Assembly: GCA_963746955.1 (NCBI GenBank)
Contig: CAVVDR010000012.1
Location: 1-64,000 of the forward strand
From: DASQBT01 sp963746955
GTDB taxonomy: Bacteria > Pseudomonadota > Gammaproteobacteria > Burkholderiales > Thiobacillaceae
Direction: 5' to 3'
Length of the DNA stretch: 64,000 nt
The translations under genes were made by a program, and so were the position numbers. The notes under the pieces are model-generated. The model was given only the letters and a program-made list of their open reading frames with translations, searched no databases and was not told the origin of the DNA. Of this stretch, positions 1 through 8,579 are shown piece after piece. How positions within the stretch are numbered: position 1 is the first letter of the stretch; each line of letters starts with the position of its first letter.

Positions 1-579
1 ATGCGGGGTCCGTGTCGCGGATTTCAACAAAACAATGACGGCGCCAGAACCGCCATCCATGGGGCGAGCCTGGCAAAAAGCCAGAACGTCTTCCCGCTGG
101 GTAAGCCAGTGCCGAAGCTTGTGCTTGAGCACCGGCTCGCGATTGTGGGAACGCAGGCCTTTGCCATGGATGATGCGCACACAGCGGCATTCCTGTCTAG
201 CACAATGTTGCAAAAATTCAGCCAGGCTCTGGCGCGCCTCCACGGAGCGAAGACCATGGAGATCGAGTTCAGCCTGAATGACCCAGCCGCCGCGTTTGAG
301 TTTGCGCAGCGCGGCTTTCGTAATGCCGGGGCGGGCAAAGAACAACTCTTCGCCGGTCTCGCCCGCTTCCAGAATATCGATCGGGTCGGACAGGGAATCC
401 TGCAGCACCTGTTTTTCATCGAGCAGACGCTGGCGCGCAATGGGCTTGCGTCGAGGGAGGGAAATGCTTGCCACATTGGGCCTCGGCAAAGGCGCAGCAT
501 CCGCAACCGCCTCGAGGAAAAGTCTGGCGGCTTCTTCCTTGGGGGAGGAGGACGGTTTGTCCTCCCCGTTGCGTTTCAT
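1..579 (-). CDS. Smr-domain (MutS2 C-terminal-like) protein, 3' end outside window
   Basis: Reading the minus strand from the ATG at 579 gives 193 codons with no stop before the window edge, so the gene is cut at its 3' end. The family signature is visible: a DLHG motif at residues 106-109 and HGKG at 138-141, then a GGSGA stretch near 177. These are the hallmarks of the small MutS-related (Smr) domain, a nucleic-acid endonuclease/binding fold. The charged N-terminal 90 residues match stand-alone SmrA/YdaL-type proteins of about 190-200 residues, so little is missing. It starts 12 nt after the trxB stop on the same strand and is probably co-transcribed. Substrate is unknown for this subgroup. 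Confidence 0.85.
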   Translation of the reverse strand, partial: MKRNGEDKPSSSPKEEAARLFLEAVADAAPLPRPNVASISLPRRKPIARQRLLDEKQVLQDSLSDPIDILEAGETGEELFFARPGITKAALRKLKRGGWVIQAELDLHGLRSVEARQSLAEFLQHCARQECRCVRIIHGKGLRSHNREPVLKHKLRHWLTQREDVLAFCQARPMDGGSGAVIVLLKSATRTPH

Positions 580-591
580 GCGTTTCTATCT

Positions 592-1536
592 CTAGGCTTC
601 GAGGTAGCGTTCCGCATCCAGCGCCGCCATGCATCCGGTGCCGGCGCTGGTCACCGCCTGGCGGTAGATGTGGTCCTGCACGTCGCCGGCAGCGAATACG
701 CCTGGCACGCTGGTGGCTGTGGCGTTGCCTGTGCGCCCTCCCCGGGTCACGATGTAGCCGTTTTCCATTTCCAGTTGGCCCTCGAATATGCCGGTGTTGG
801 GCCGGTGGCCGATGGCAATGAAGATCCCGGTCAGTGCGATTTCCTCGGTGGCCCCGGTCTGGGTGTGCTTGATGCGCATGCCGGTGACCCCGCCCTTATC
901 ACCCAGCACTTCATCCAGCACATGGTTGAGCTGCAGGGTGACCTTGCCTTCGTCCACCTTGGCCATCAGGTGGTCGACATTGATCTTTTCCGCCTTGAAG
1001 CTCTCACGGCGATGGACCAGGGTTACATGTCTGGAGATATTGGCCAGATAGAGCGCTTCCTCGACCGCGGTATTGCCGCCGCCGATTACCGCCACATCCT
1101 GCCCCTTGTAGAAGAAGCCGTCGCAGGTGGCGCAGCCGGACACGCCGCGGCCCATGAAATGCTGCTCGGAATCCAGGCCCAGATACATCGCCGAAGCGCC
1201 GGTGGCGACAATCAGGGCATCGCAGGTATAGGTGCCGGAGTCGCCAATCAAAGTCAAAGGCTTTTGTTTGAGCTGTGCGGTATGGATGGTGTCGAAAATG
1301 ATTTCCGTGTTGAACCGCGCAGCATGTTGCTCGAAGCGCTGCATCAACTCGGGACCCTGCACGCCGTTTACGTCCGCGGGCCAGTTGTCCACATCGGTGG
1401 TGGTCATCAGTTGGCCGCCTTGTTGCAGGCCGGTAATCAGAACCGGGTTGAGATTGGCGCGGGCGGCATAAACGGCGGCGCTGTAGCCCGCTGGCCCGGA
1501 ACCAAGGATCAATAGTTGGCAATGCTTGGTAGTCAT
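592..1536 (-). CDS. trxB: Thioredoxin-disulfide reductase
   Basis: 314-residue FAD- and NADPH-dependent flavoenzyme that reduces thioredoxin in the cytoplasm. It has the N-terminal FAD-binding GSGPAG motif at residues 12-17, the redox-active CATC at 135-138 within SGCATCDGFF, the NADPH-binding GGGNTAVEEA segment, and the C-terminal FAD motif GVFAAGDV. The length is typical of bacterial TrxB. The frame stays open 147 codons upstream of the chosen ATG, but that part is low-complexity and overlaps the ftsK start, so the ATG at 1536 directly before the conserved N-terminus is preferred. It is divergent from ftsK, with a shared 114-bp upstream region, and is followed by the Smr gene. Confidence 0.97.
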   Translation of the reverse strand: MTTKHCQLLILGSGPAGYSAAVYAARANLNPVLITGLQQGGQLMTTTDVDNWPADVNGVQGPELMQRFEQHAARFNTEIIFDTIHTAQLKQKPLTLIGDSGTYTCDALIVATGASAMYLGLDSEQHFMGRGVSGCATCDGFFYKGQDVAVIGGGNTAVEEALYLANISRHVTLVHRRESFKAEKINVDHLMAKVDEGKVTLQLNHVLDEVLGDKGGVTGMRIKHTQTGATEEIALTGIFIAIGHRPNTGIFEGQLEMENGYIVTRGGRTGNATATSVPGVFAAGDVQDHIYRQAVTSAGTGCMAALDAERYLEA

Positions 1537-1591
1537 GAGAATTATCGGGGTTTGGTTTGGGTTATCGAGGCCACATTCTAGCAACTCTTCC

Positions 1592-1624
1592 TTGCGCTGC
1601 TCCTGCGCTCCGCACCTATATAAT
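1592..1624 (+). promoter_or_regulatory. Putative sigma-70 promoter of ftsK
   Basis: A perfect TATAAT (1619-1624) lies 27 nt before the ftsK ATG. The -35 is weak: TTGCGC at 1592-1597 gives an over-long spacer of 21 nt. Only the -10 is convincing. Confidence 0.35.
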
Positions 1625-1650
1625 GACTCATTCCCAATATTCAAGTTTCC

Positions 1651-3933
1651 ATGGCCCGGGCCCGCTCCCCTTCCGCACCGATACCACCGCGCCTGCAGCG
1701 CCTGATTCGCGAGGCCAAAGCCTTCGTGGCGTTGGCGTTGGCGCTGTACCTTGCGGCAATTCTGCTTACGCATACTCTGGCGGATCCGGGCTTTTCCACC
1801 ACTGGTGCAAACCCGAGGGCAGACAATCTGGGGGGCGCATTTGGCGCCTGGTCGTCCGACATTCTCCTGTATGTATTCGGTTACAGCGCTTGGTGGTGGG
1901 CGGTGCTGGCTGTGGGTTATGCCGCGCACATCTTCCGCCACCTCGATGACACGCCGCTTGCCGGTGGCAGGCCCCACTGGTTGGTGGGTGCGGGTTTCGG
2001 GCTATTGCTGCTGGGAAGTTCTGGACTGGAAGGTCTGCGCCGCCTGCAGTCATTGCCAGACAGCCTGCCCTATTTCGCCGGTGGACTGCTGGGCCATTGG
2101 GTGGGGAGCGCCGCCAATGCCTTGTTCGGCTTTGTCGGCGCCACGCTGGGCTTGATTCTCGTGACGGCGATCGGCTTTTCGCTGTTCACCGGCACGTCCT
2201 GGCTGCAGATTGCCGAGTGGATGGGCGAGGTCCTGGAAAACGCCTGGTGGAGGGGAATCGGCTTTGTGCAGCGCAAACGGGATGAAAGGATAGGCCAGGA
2301 GGCGGCGCAGCGCCGCGAAGAAATCGTGGTGCAGGAAAAGCGCCGCATGGAAGAGGCGCATGAGGCCAAGCCGCTGCGCATTGAACCGGTGGTGATGGAA
2401 ATCCCCGCATCCGAGCGCCGGCTGCAGGAAAAGCAGACGCCGTTATTCCAGAATCTGCCGGACTCACCCTTGCCGCCCCTGCACTTGCTGGACGAGCCGG
2501 AACAGCAACTGGAGCCGGTCAGCAACGAGTCTCTGGAATTTACCTCGCTGATGATAGAGCGCAAGCTGAAGGAGTTCGGGGTGGAGGTCAAGGTGGTGTC
2601 GGCTTCACCCGGGCCGGTAATCACCCGGTATGAGATCGAGCCTGCGGTGGGGGTCAAGGGCAACCAGATCGTCAATCTGTCCAAGGATCTGGCCCGCACC
2701 CTGTCGGTGGTCAGCATCCGGGTCGTGGAGGCCATACCCGGCAAGCACACGATGGGGCTGGAAATTCCCAATCCCAAGCGGCAAATGGTCAAGCTGTCCG
2801 AAATTCTCGGTTCCAAGATTTACAACGACACCGCCAGCCCCCTGACCGTGGCGCTGGGCAAGGACATATCCGGCCAGCCGGTGGTGGCGGACCTGGCGAA
2901 GATGCCGCATCTGATGGTGGCAGGCACCACCGGATCGGGCAAGTCGGTGGGCCTCAATGCCATGATCCTGTCACTGCTCTACAAGGCTGGGCCGGAAACT
3001 GTGCGCCTCATCATGGTCGATCCCAAGATGCTGGAACTGTCGGTCTATGAGGGGATTCCCCATCTGCTGGCCCCGGTGGTGACGGACATGCGTCAGGCCG
3101 CGGCGGCGCTGAACTGGTGTGTGGGCGAGATGGACAAGCGCTACCGCCTGATGTCCACCCTGGGGGTGCGTAATCTGGCTGGTTATAACCAGAAAGTGCG
3201 CGAGGCGCACAAGGCCGGCAATCCCCTGACCCATCCCTTCAGTCTGACACCGGACAATCCGGAACCGCTGGAGACCATGCCGCTTATCGTGGTAGTGATC
3301 GACGAGTTGGCCGACCTGATGATGGTGGTGGGCAAAAAGGTGGAGGAGCTGATTGCCCGCCTCGCGCAGAAGGCACGGGCAGCAGGTATCCATCTGCTGC
3401 TGGCCACCCAGCGGCCGTCTGTTGACGTGATTACCGGGCTGATCAAGGCAAATATTCCCACCCGTATTGCCTTTCAGGTGTCGAGCAAGATCGACTCGCG
3501 CACCATCCTCGATCAGATGGGCGCAGAAAGCCTGCTCGGGCAGGGCGACATGCTCTACCTGCCGCCCGGATCCGGCGTGCCCAACCGGGTTCATGGCGCG
3601 TTTGTGTCGGATGGTGAAGTGCACCGGGTGGTGGAATACCTCAAGGGGCTGGGTCAGCCGAACTATATCGAGGACATCCTTGAAAGCCCGGATGAATTTG
3701 ACGGCGGAGCCGGGGAGGGCGGGGGTGATGCGGAATCCGATCCGCTCTATGATGAGGCGGTCGCCATCGTCCTCAAGTCCCGACGCGCCTCCATTTCCGC
3801 GGTGCAACGCCATTTGCGCATCGGCTACAATCGGGCCGCACGCCTGATCGAAGCAATGGAACAGGCTGGGCTGGTTTCGGCCATGCAGGCCAACGGCAAT
3901 CGCGAGGTGATCGCACAGCGCGGAGAGGGTTGA
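1651..3933 (+). CDS. ftsK: DNA translocase FtsK
   Basis: 760-residue septal DNA translocase that pumps chromosome ends through the closing septum. The N-terminus carries about four membrane segments (roughly residues 24-45, 70-95, 110-130, 150-185), followed by a fairly short charged linker to about residue 290. The RecA-like motor has Walker A GTTGSGKS at 425-432, Walker B-type VVIDELADLMM, and LLATQRPSVDVITG downstream. The C-terminal 60 residues form the gamma winged-helix (ISAVQRHLRIGYNRAARLIE) that reads KOPS sites. The linker is much shorter than in E. coli FtsK, as is usual in betaproteobacteria. No strong ribosome-binding site precedes the ATG. Confidence 0.97.
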   Translation: MARARSPSAPIPPRLQRLIREAKAFVALALALYLAAILLTHTLADPGFSTTGANPRADNLGGAFGAWSSDILLYVFGYSAWWWAVLAVGYAAHIFRHLDDTPLAGGRPHWLVGAGFGLLLLGSSGLEGLRRLQSLPDSLPYFAGGLLGHWVGSAANALFGFVGATLGLILVTAIGFSLFTGTSWLQIAEWMGEVLENAWWRGIGFVQRKRDERIGQEAAQRREEIVVQEKRRMEEAHEAKPLRIEPVVMEIPASERRLQEKQTPLFQNLPDSPLPPLHLLDEPEQQLEPVSNESLEFTSLMIERKLKEFGVEVKVVSASPGPVITRYEIEPAVGVKGNQIVNLSKDLARTLSVVSIRVVEAIPGKHTMGLEIPNPKRQMVKLSEILGSKIYNDTASPLTVALGKDISGQPVVADLAKMPHLMVAGTTGSGKSVGLNAMILSLLYKAGPETVRLIMVDPKMLELSVYEGIPHLLAPVVTDMRQAAAALNWCVGEMDKRYRLMSTLGVRNLAGYNQKVREAHKAGNPLTHPFSLTPDNPEPLETMPLIVVVIDELADLMMVVGKKVEELIARLAQKARAAGIHLLLATQRPSVDVITGLIKANIPTRIAFQVSSKIDSRTILDQMGAESLLGQGDMLYLPPGSGVPNRVHGAFVSDGEVHRVVEYLKGLGQPNYIEDILESPDEFDGGAGEGGGDAESDPLYDEAVAIVLKSRRASISAVQRHLRIGYNRAARLIEAMEQAGLVSAMQANGNREVIAQRGEG

Positions 3934-4048
3934 TGCAGTAGTCTGTCCTGCGTTTCCTTAAATGGGTTAAAGTTGCTAGCGGCAGGCGGCATCGGCGCCG
4001 AACAAGCGACGCCGCACTGGCAACTTATGTCAATCACAGGAGAGAGAA

Positions 4049-4255
4049 ATGGCGAAGAATGTTGGCGGAATTGATCGTATTGTCCGCGCAGTAGTGGGTA
4101 TTGGTTTGATTGCTTGGGTGATGACAAGCAATTCCGATTTTGTTACGAATTACATGGTGATCATTGGCGCAATTGGCTTTGTCTTGTTGCTCACCGCTGT
4201 CTTCAGTTGGTGTCCGGCTTACTTTCCCTTCAAAATCAACACGCGAAAGCCCTAA
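4049..4255 (+). CDS. DUF2892 (YgaP-like) small inner-membrane protein
   Basis: 68 residues with two predicted membrane helices (about 14-27 and 33-54), a leading NVGGIDRIVRAVVG segment, and a terminal WCPAYFPF motif. This is the typical layout of the DUF2892 family, which also forms the C-terminal membrane part of some rhodanese proteins. Function is unknown. A good ribosome-binding site (AGGAGAG) lies about 8 nt before the ATG. It stands alone between ftsK and lolA, both on the same strand. Confidence 0.85.
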   Translation: MAKNVGGIDRIVRAVVGIGLIAWVMTSNSDFVTNYMVIIGAIGFVLLLTAVFSWCPAYFPFKINTRKP

Positions 4256-4368
4256 ATATCAAGGGCGTTCTCCCATCTTCTACCGGGGGCTGCCGCTGTC
4301 TGTCGCGGCCCGCAACCTGACAGGCGCTGGCAAGTCTCACCCACATATCGATTCGTCTCGTTTCACTT

Positions 4369-4983
4369 ATGAAATTAAGCGTCTACTTCCTCGCCTTGAC
4401 CCTCGTGTTACCCGGTCTCGCCCAGGCGAACAGTCTGGATGCGCTTAAGGCCTTTATCCGGGACATCCATACCGCACGCGGCAGTTTCAGCCAGAAAGTG
4501 ATGGATAAGAGCGGCCGGGTCAAGCAGCAGTCCAGCGGGACCCTGGAATTTTCCCGGCCGGGAAAATTCCGCTGGGTTTACCAGAAACCCTATGAGCAGT
4601 TGATAGTCGGCGATGGCAGCAGACTGTGGCTGTATGACGCGGATCTGGAGCAGGTGACCGAGCGCCGCCTGGGCGATGCACTGGGTTCCAGCCCCGCCGC
4701 CTTGCTGGCGGGTAGCAATGAAATCGACAAGTTTTTTGACTTGAAAGACCTGGGCAGGCAGGGTGGACTGGAATGGCTGGAAGCGAAGCCCAAGGACCGT
4801 GAGAGCACATTCGACAGCGTGCGGATGGGGTTTGCCGACAACCAGCTCACCACCATGGAGCTCAGGGACAATTTCGGCCAGACCACGGTATTGCGTTTCT
4901 CGAAAATGGAGCGCAACCCTAAACTGAATGCCAACGAGTTCAAGTTTGCGCCGCCCAAAGGGGCGGATGTCGTCACCGATTAA
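4369..4983 (+). CDS. lolA: Outer-membrane lipoprotein carrier protein LolA
   Basis: 204-residue periplasmic chaperone that takes lipoproteins from LolCDE to the outer-membrane receptor LolB. A clear signal peptide (residues 1-20, ending GLAQA) precedes the mature part. Family features include RGSFSQKV near 40, the SSGTLEFSRPGKFRW segment, and the DNFGQTT...F region near the end. The gene is intact, but its TAA stop (4981-4983) is the left copy of the target duplication of the IS5-family element that follows. Without that element the stop would be followed at once by the rarA ATG, so lolA and rarA were probably one transcript. Confidence 0.95.
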   Translation: MKLSVYFLALTLVLPGLAQANSLDALKAFIRDIHTARGSFSQKVMDKSGRVKQQSSGTLEFSRPGKFRWVYQKPYEQLIVGDGSRLWLYDADLEQVTERRLGDALGSSPAALLAGSNEIDKFFDLKDLGRQGGLEWLEAKPKDRESTFDSVRMGFADNQLTTMELRDNFGQTTVLRFSKMERNPKLNANEFKFAPPKGADVVTD

Positions 4984-5001
4984 GAAGTTATCCGTAAATA
5001 A
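4984..5001. repeat. IS5-family terminal inverted repeat, transposase 3' side
   Basis: 18-bp end GAAGTTATCCGTAAATAA, pairing with 5916-5933 at 16 of 18 positions. Confidence 0.9.
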
Positions 5002-5413
5002 TGTTTATGGTTAATGGAACCTTCCTGAACGCGATGATCGCCGCTGCAAGATGGTTGAGGCCGAGGAAGCTGCGTTCGTGCTTTTCGTACCGCACGAGCA
5101 ACTTGCGAAAGCGATTGAACCAGCTATGCGTGACCTCCACAACCCACCTCCGGGCTCGCTTCGCGGGATGCCGCCGCTTCTCTTTGGCTTCCTGGCCGCG
5201 CCCTTTGACGTTAGCGATGTAGCCATGTTCTTCAATAATGCACAGAGCCGGATTGCCGCTGTAGCCCGCATCGGCGCACAGGTGCTTGCTGCGCCGCTCA
5301 GGCGGCGTGGGTCGCTGCACCACGATGGCCTCAAGGACTGCAGCAACCTGGCTGACATCATGTCGATTTGCTCCGGTCACGATGATCGAGAGCGGGACGC
5401 CACGACCGTCCAC
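4988..5413 (-). CDS. IS5-family transposase, C-terminal frame (orfB)
   Basis: 141 residues from a GTG codon (a real product probably comes only from frameshifting out of orfA). It holds the second and third catalytic residues of the DDE nuclease: an Asp in the CADAGYSGNPA segment and a Glu in RRWVVEVTHSWFNRFR. The first Asp lies in orfA. The two frames overlap by about 56 nt, with purine-rich runs GGGGGAAGAAA in the overlap where ribosomes could slip. Many members of this IS group use such a slip to make one transposase. Confidence 0.85.
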   Translation of the reverse strand: MDGRGVPLSIIVTGANRHDVSQVAAVLEAIVVQRPTPPERRSKHLCADAGYSGNPALCIIEEHGYIANVKGRGQEAKEKRRHPAKRARRWVVEVTHSWFNRFRKLLVRYEKHERSFLGLNHLAAAIIAFRKVPLTINIIYG

Positions 5414-5864
5414 CAGCAGATGACGCTTGCTCCCATTTCTTCCCCCGATCCGTCGGGTTCGGCCCGACGGCTTCTTGTGCCAGCGGCGCCTTCATCATTG
5501 CGCCGTCGATACTCTGCCATCGCCACGCAATGCCCTCCAGATCATCGTACTCCGCCAGTCCGGCTTTCCACAAAGCTTCGAATACGCCGGCCTTCTGCCA
5601 CTCCAGAAAGCGCTTGTGAATTGCGCTCGCACTGCCGAAGCGTTCGGTCGGGAGCGCCTTCCACTGGCAACCAGTGCGCAATACATAAACAATGGCCTCG
5701 AATACCAAGCGTGCCTCTTTGGGTTTGCGCCCCGCGCCGGCTTTGCGCACATAATCCCTGGTCCCCTCACGCTGGCGCCCGGGAATCAACGGCTCGACCC
5801 GCTGCCAAAACGCATCTGACACGACCCACGCTGGCAACCTGCTTTTCGCTGTACCTTTCGCCAT
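5358..5864 (-). CDS. IS5-family transposase, N-terminal frame (orfA)
   Basis: 168 residues. The N-terminal DUF4096-type DNA-binding region (WQRVEPLIPGR) is followed by the first catalytic Asp in QSIDGAMMKAPL and by NPTDRGKK. After that, homology leaves this frame and continues in orfB as GSKRHLLVDGRG. The last 20 or so residues of orfA are therefore read-through past the shift point. Whether the shift is programmed or a disabling single-base change cannot be decided from one copy. Confidence 0.85.
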   Translation of the reverse strand: MAKGTAKSRLPAWVVSDAFWQRVEPLIPGRQREGTRDYVRKAGAGRKPKEARLVFEAIVYVLRTGCQWKALPTERFGSASAIHKRFLEWQKAGVFEALWKAGLAEYDDLEGIAWRWQSIDGAMMKAPLAQEAVGPNPTDRGKKWEQASSAGGRSWRPALDHRDRSKST

Positions 5865-5915
5865 CTCTGATCTCCCAATATCGGACGCGCCGAGATGGGA
5901 AACCAGTGTAACATG

Positions 5916-5933
5916 TTATTTACGGATAAGCTC
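5916..5933. repeat. IS5-family terminal inverted repeat, transposase 5' side
   Basis: 18-bp end, read inward as GAGCTTATCCGTAAATAA. It is followed by the right TAA duplication at 5934-5936. Confidence 0.9.
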
Positions 5934-5936
5934 TAA

Positions 5937-7253
5937 ATGAGCCGATCCGGCACGCTGTTTGGGCCGGACGATGGGCCCATTCCCCTGGCCGAGCGCCTGC
6001 GCCCGAAGAAGCTGGATGAAGTGGCCGGGCAGGGCCATTTGATCGGCCCCGGCAAACCGCTGCGGGTTGCCTTTGAATCCGGCAAGTTGCATTCATTCAT
6101 TCTGTGGGGCCCGCCGGGAGTGGGCAAGACCACGCTGGCTCGGTTGATGGCGGAAGCGGGCGCGGCCGACTTCGTGCCGTTGTCGGCGGTGCTTTCCGGG
6201 GTCAAGGATATTCGCGAGGCAGTGGCACGCGCCGAGGCCAATCGCTCGCAAGGGCGGCATACCATCCTGTTCGTCGACGAGATCCACCGCTTCAACAAGG
6301 CGCAACAGGATGCGCTGCTGCCGCATGTGGAATCTGGGTTGGTGACCTTTATCGGCGCGACCACCGAAAATCCCTCCTTCGAGGTGGTGGGCGCCCTGTT
6401 GTCGCGCGCCCAGGTCTATGTCTTGCATTCCCTGAGCGCGGAAGACCTGCGCTCGCTGTTTGGACGCGCTCAGACCGCGCTGGGAGAGGCGGCCTTTGCA
6501 CCCAAAGCCGTGGAAACCATCATTGCTTACGCGGATGGCGATGCCCGACGCTTTCTCAATTATCTCGAGCAGTCAGCGCAGGCGGCGCATGCCCAGCAAA
6601 GCGCAGTGACAGAGGAACTGGTCGCCAACGTGCTGGTGCGCGGCGGCCGTCGCTTCGACAAGGGGGGCGATGATTTCTTTGATCAGATTTCCGCCTTGCA
6701 CAAATCAGTGCGCGGCTCCGATCCGGATGCGTCCCTGTACTGGATGGTGAGGATGCTGGATGGCGGCTGCGATCCGTTGTATATCGCGCGGCGAATGATA
6801 CGCATGGCATCAGAGGACATCGGGCTGGCCGATCCCCGCGCCCTGCGCCTGACCCTGGATGCGGCGGAAACCTACGAGCGGCTGGGCAGCCCGGAGGGTG
6901 AGCTGGCGCTGGCCCAGGCCGTGATTTACCTGGCCTGTGCGCCGAAGAGCAACGCGGCTTATGTGGCTTACAATAATGCCCGCCGCTTTGTCGCGGAAGA
7001 CAGTTCGCGCGAAGTGCCGGTGCATCTCCGCAATGCTCCCACCCGCTTGATGAAGGAACTGGGCTATGGCCACGAGTATCGCTATGCCCATGATGAACCC
7101 GAGGCTTACGCAGCAGGCGAAACTTATCTGCCCGAGGGCATGAGCGAGCCCGGCTGGTACCGGCCCGCACCGAGGGGGATGGAAGCAAAGATTGCCGAGC
7201 GGCTGGCCTGGCTTAGAAGCCTGGATGAGGCTGCTGGAAAGAAGAAATCCTAG
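5937..7253 (+). CDS. rarA: Replication-associated recombination protein A (AAA+ ATPase)
   Basis: 438-residue AAA+ ATPase of the RarA/MgsA (Mgs1/WRNIP1) family that acts at stalled replication forks. Walker A is GPPGVGKTT near residue 60, Walker B FVDEIHRFNKAQQD near 110, sensor-1 GATTENPSFE. The C-terminal tetramerisation region is intact (YLACAPKSNAAYVAYN). The ATG directly follows the right target duplication of the IS5-family element, so the native leader is now replaced by the IS end; GGATAAG about 8 nt upstream, inside the IS end, could act as ribosome-binding site. Followed by serS after 9 nt, as in E. coli. Confidence 0.96.
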   Translation: MSRSGTLFGPDDGPIPLAERLRPKKLDEVAGQGHLIGPGKPLRVAFESGKLHSFILWGPPGVGKTTLARLMAEAGAADFVPLSAVLSGVKDIREAVARAEANRSQGRHTILFVDEIHRFNKAQQDALLPHVESGLVTFIGATTENPSFEVVGALLSRAQVYVLHSLSAEDLRSLFGRAQTALGEAAFAPKAVETIIAYADGDARRFLNYLEQSAQAAHAQQSAVTEELVANVLVRGGRRFDKGGDDFFDQISALHKSVRGSDPDASLYWMVRMLDGGCDPLYIARRMIRMASEDIGLADPRALRLTLDAAETYERLGSPEGELALAQAVIYLACAPKSNAAYVAYNNARRFVAEDSSREVPVHLRNAPTRLMKELGYGHEYRYAHDEPEAYAAGETYLPEGMSEPGWYRPAPRGMEAKIAERLAWLRSLDEAAGKKKS

Positions 7254-7262
7254 GGAGTTTTC

Positions 7263-8543
7263 ATGCTCGACATACAACTGCTGCGTGCCGATGCCGCAGG
7301 CATTGCCTCGAGACTCAAGACCCGCGGCCTCGACCTGGATGTTGCGGCGTTCAGCGGACTCGAAGCGGAACGCAAGTGGCTGCAGACCCGCACCCAGGAC
7401 TTGCAGGCGAAGCGAAATGCCTTGTCCAAGCAGATAGGCGTGGCCAAGTCACGGGGTGAGGACGCCGCGCCTATCCTGGCCGAGGTAGCCGGTCTGGGCG
7501 ATGAATTGAAATCCAGCGAGGCCTCGCTGGCAGCCCTGCAGGACAGGATTACCGGCTTGCTGATGGGCATTCCCAATGTGCCGCACCGGAGCGTTCCGGC
7601 GGGGCAGGGCAGCGACGAGAACGTGGAAGCCTCGCGCTGGGGCGAACCGCGCAAGTTTGACTTTCCGGTCAGGGATCACGTGGATGTGGGTGCGGCACTG
7701 GGGCTGGATTTCGATGCAGCAGCCAAGCTTTCCGGTGCCCGCTTTTCAGTATTGCGTGGGCAGATTGCGCGGCTGCACCGCGCTCTAGCTCAGTTCATGC
7801 TGGATGTGCATACCCTGGAGCACGGCTATACCGAAGTCTATGTACCTTACCTGGTCAATGCCGACTCGATGCGCGGAACGGGGCAACTGCCCAAGTTTGA
7901 GGAGGACCTCTTTCAAGTCCCTCGCATGGATGCGGACAAGCTCTACCTAATTCCCACCGCCGAAGTGCCGGTGACCAATCTGGTGCGGGACGAAATCATC
8001 GACTTGGACCGCATGCCGCTTAAATTTGTCGCCCACACGCCGTGCTTCCGCTCCGAAGCGGGCTCCTATGGGCGCGATACCCGTGGCATGATCCGCCAGC
8101 ACCAGTTCGACAAGGTGGAAATCGTCCAGATCGTAAAGCCGGACGATTCCTACCGGGTGCTGGAGGAATTGACCGGCCACGCCGAAGCGATCCTGCAGAG
8201 GCTGGGTTTGCCCTACCGCAAGATGCTCTTGTGCACAGGCGACATGGGGTTTTCCTCGGCCAAGACCTACGACCTGGAGGTCTGGCTGCCGGCGCAGAAT
8301 ACGTACCGGGAGATTTCCTCCTGCTCCAATTTCGAGGCCTTCCAGGCGCGCCGCATGCAGGCCCGCTATCGCAACGAGAATAACAAGCCGGAACTGGTCC
8401 ATACCCTGAACGGCTCCGGCCTGGCGGTGGGCCGGACCCTGGTGGCGGTGCTGGAAAACTATCAGCGCGCGGACGGCGGTGTAACCATTCCGGCAGCGTT
8501 GGTTCCGTACATGGACGGGCAGGAGGTCATCCTGGCCGCTTGA
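7263..8543 (+). CDS. serS: Serine--tRNA ligase
   Basis: 426-residue class II aminoacyl-tRNA synthetase that charges tRNA-Ser. The N-terminal 110 residues form the tRNA-binding coiled coil. Motif 2 reads FRSEAGSYGRDTRGMIRQHQF, and motif 3 lies in GSGLAVGRTLVAVLEN near the C-terminus, with the serine-site EISSCSNFEAFQARR between them. The ATG has a moderate ribosome-binding site (TAGGGAG) in the rarA-serS gap. A near-palindrome (CATGCCGGGCCCGCATG, 8547-8563) lies in the 36-nt convergent gap to mltF and may form a hairpin serving both genes. Confidence 0.97.
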   Translation: MLDIQLLRADAAGIASRLKTRGLDLDVAAFSGLEAERKWLQTRTQDLQAKRNALSKQIGVAKSRGEDAAPILAEVAGLGDELKSSEASLAALQDRITGLLMGIPNVPHRSVPAGQGSDENVEASRWGEPRKFDFPVRDHVDVGAALGLDFDAAAKLSGARFSVLRGQIARLHRALAQFMLDVHTLEHGYTEVYVPYLVNADSMRGTGQLPKFEEDLFQVPRMDADKLYLIPTAEVPVTNLVRDEIIDLDRMPLKFVAHTPCFRSEAGSYGRDTRGMIRQHQFDKVEIVQIVKPDDSYRVLEELTGHAEAILQRLGLPYRKMLLCTGDMGFSSAKTYDLEVWLPAQNTYREISSCSNFEAFQARRMQARYRNENNKPELVHTLNGSGLAVGRTLVAVLENYQRADGGVTIPAALVPYMDGQEVILAA

Positions 8544-8579
8544 GGCCATGCCGGGCCCGCATGCTTCTGGAGTCCAGGC

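Larger units (their letters stand above)
4984..5933 (-). mobile_element. IS5-family (IS427-like group) insertion sequence
   Basis: A 950-bp element. Its ends are 18-bp imperfect inverted repeats (16 of 18 matching), with the shared core TTATCCGTAAATAA at 4988-5001 and, inverted, at 5916-5929. A 3-bp direct repeat TAA flanks it (4981-4983 and 5934-5936), as expected of this group. The left copy is the lolA stop codon and the right copy abuts the rarA ATG. It carries two overlapping transposase frames on the minus strand. Both ends and the duplication are intact, so the insertion looks recent. Confidence 0.93.

Noticed and set aside
1..1515. 504-codon open frame on the plus strand
   Set aside because: It is antisense to the Smr-domain gene and trxB, which both have clear motifs; the long frame results from high GC content.
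1537..1977. 147-codon upstream extension of trxB
   Set aside because: It overlaps the ftsK start on the other strand and has no TrxB-like sequence; the conserved N-terminus begins at the ATG at 1536.
5051..5911. 286-codon plus-strand frame inside the IS5-family element
   Set aside because: Antisense to the transposase frames that carry the DDE residues.
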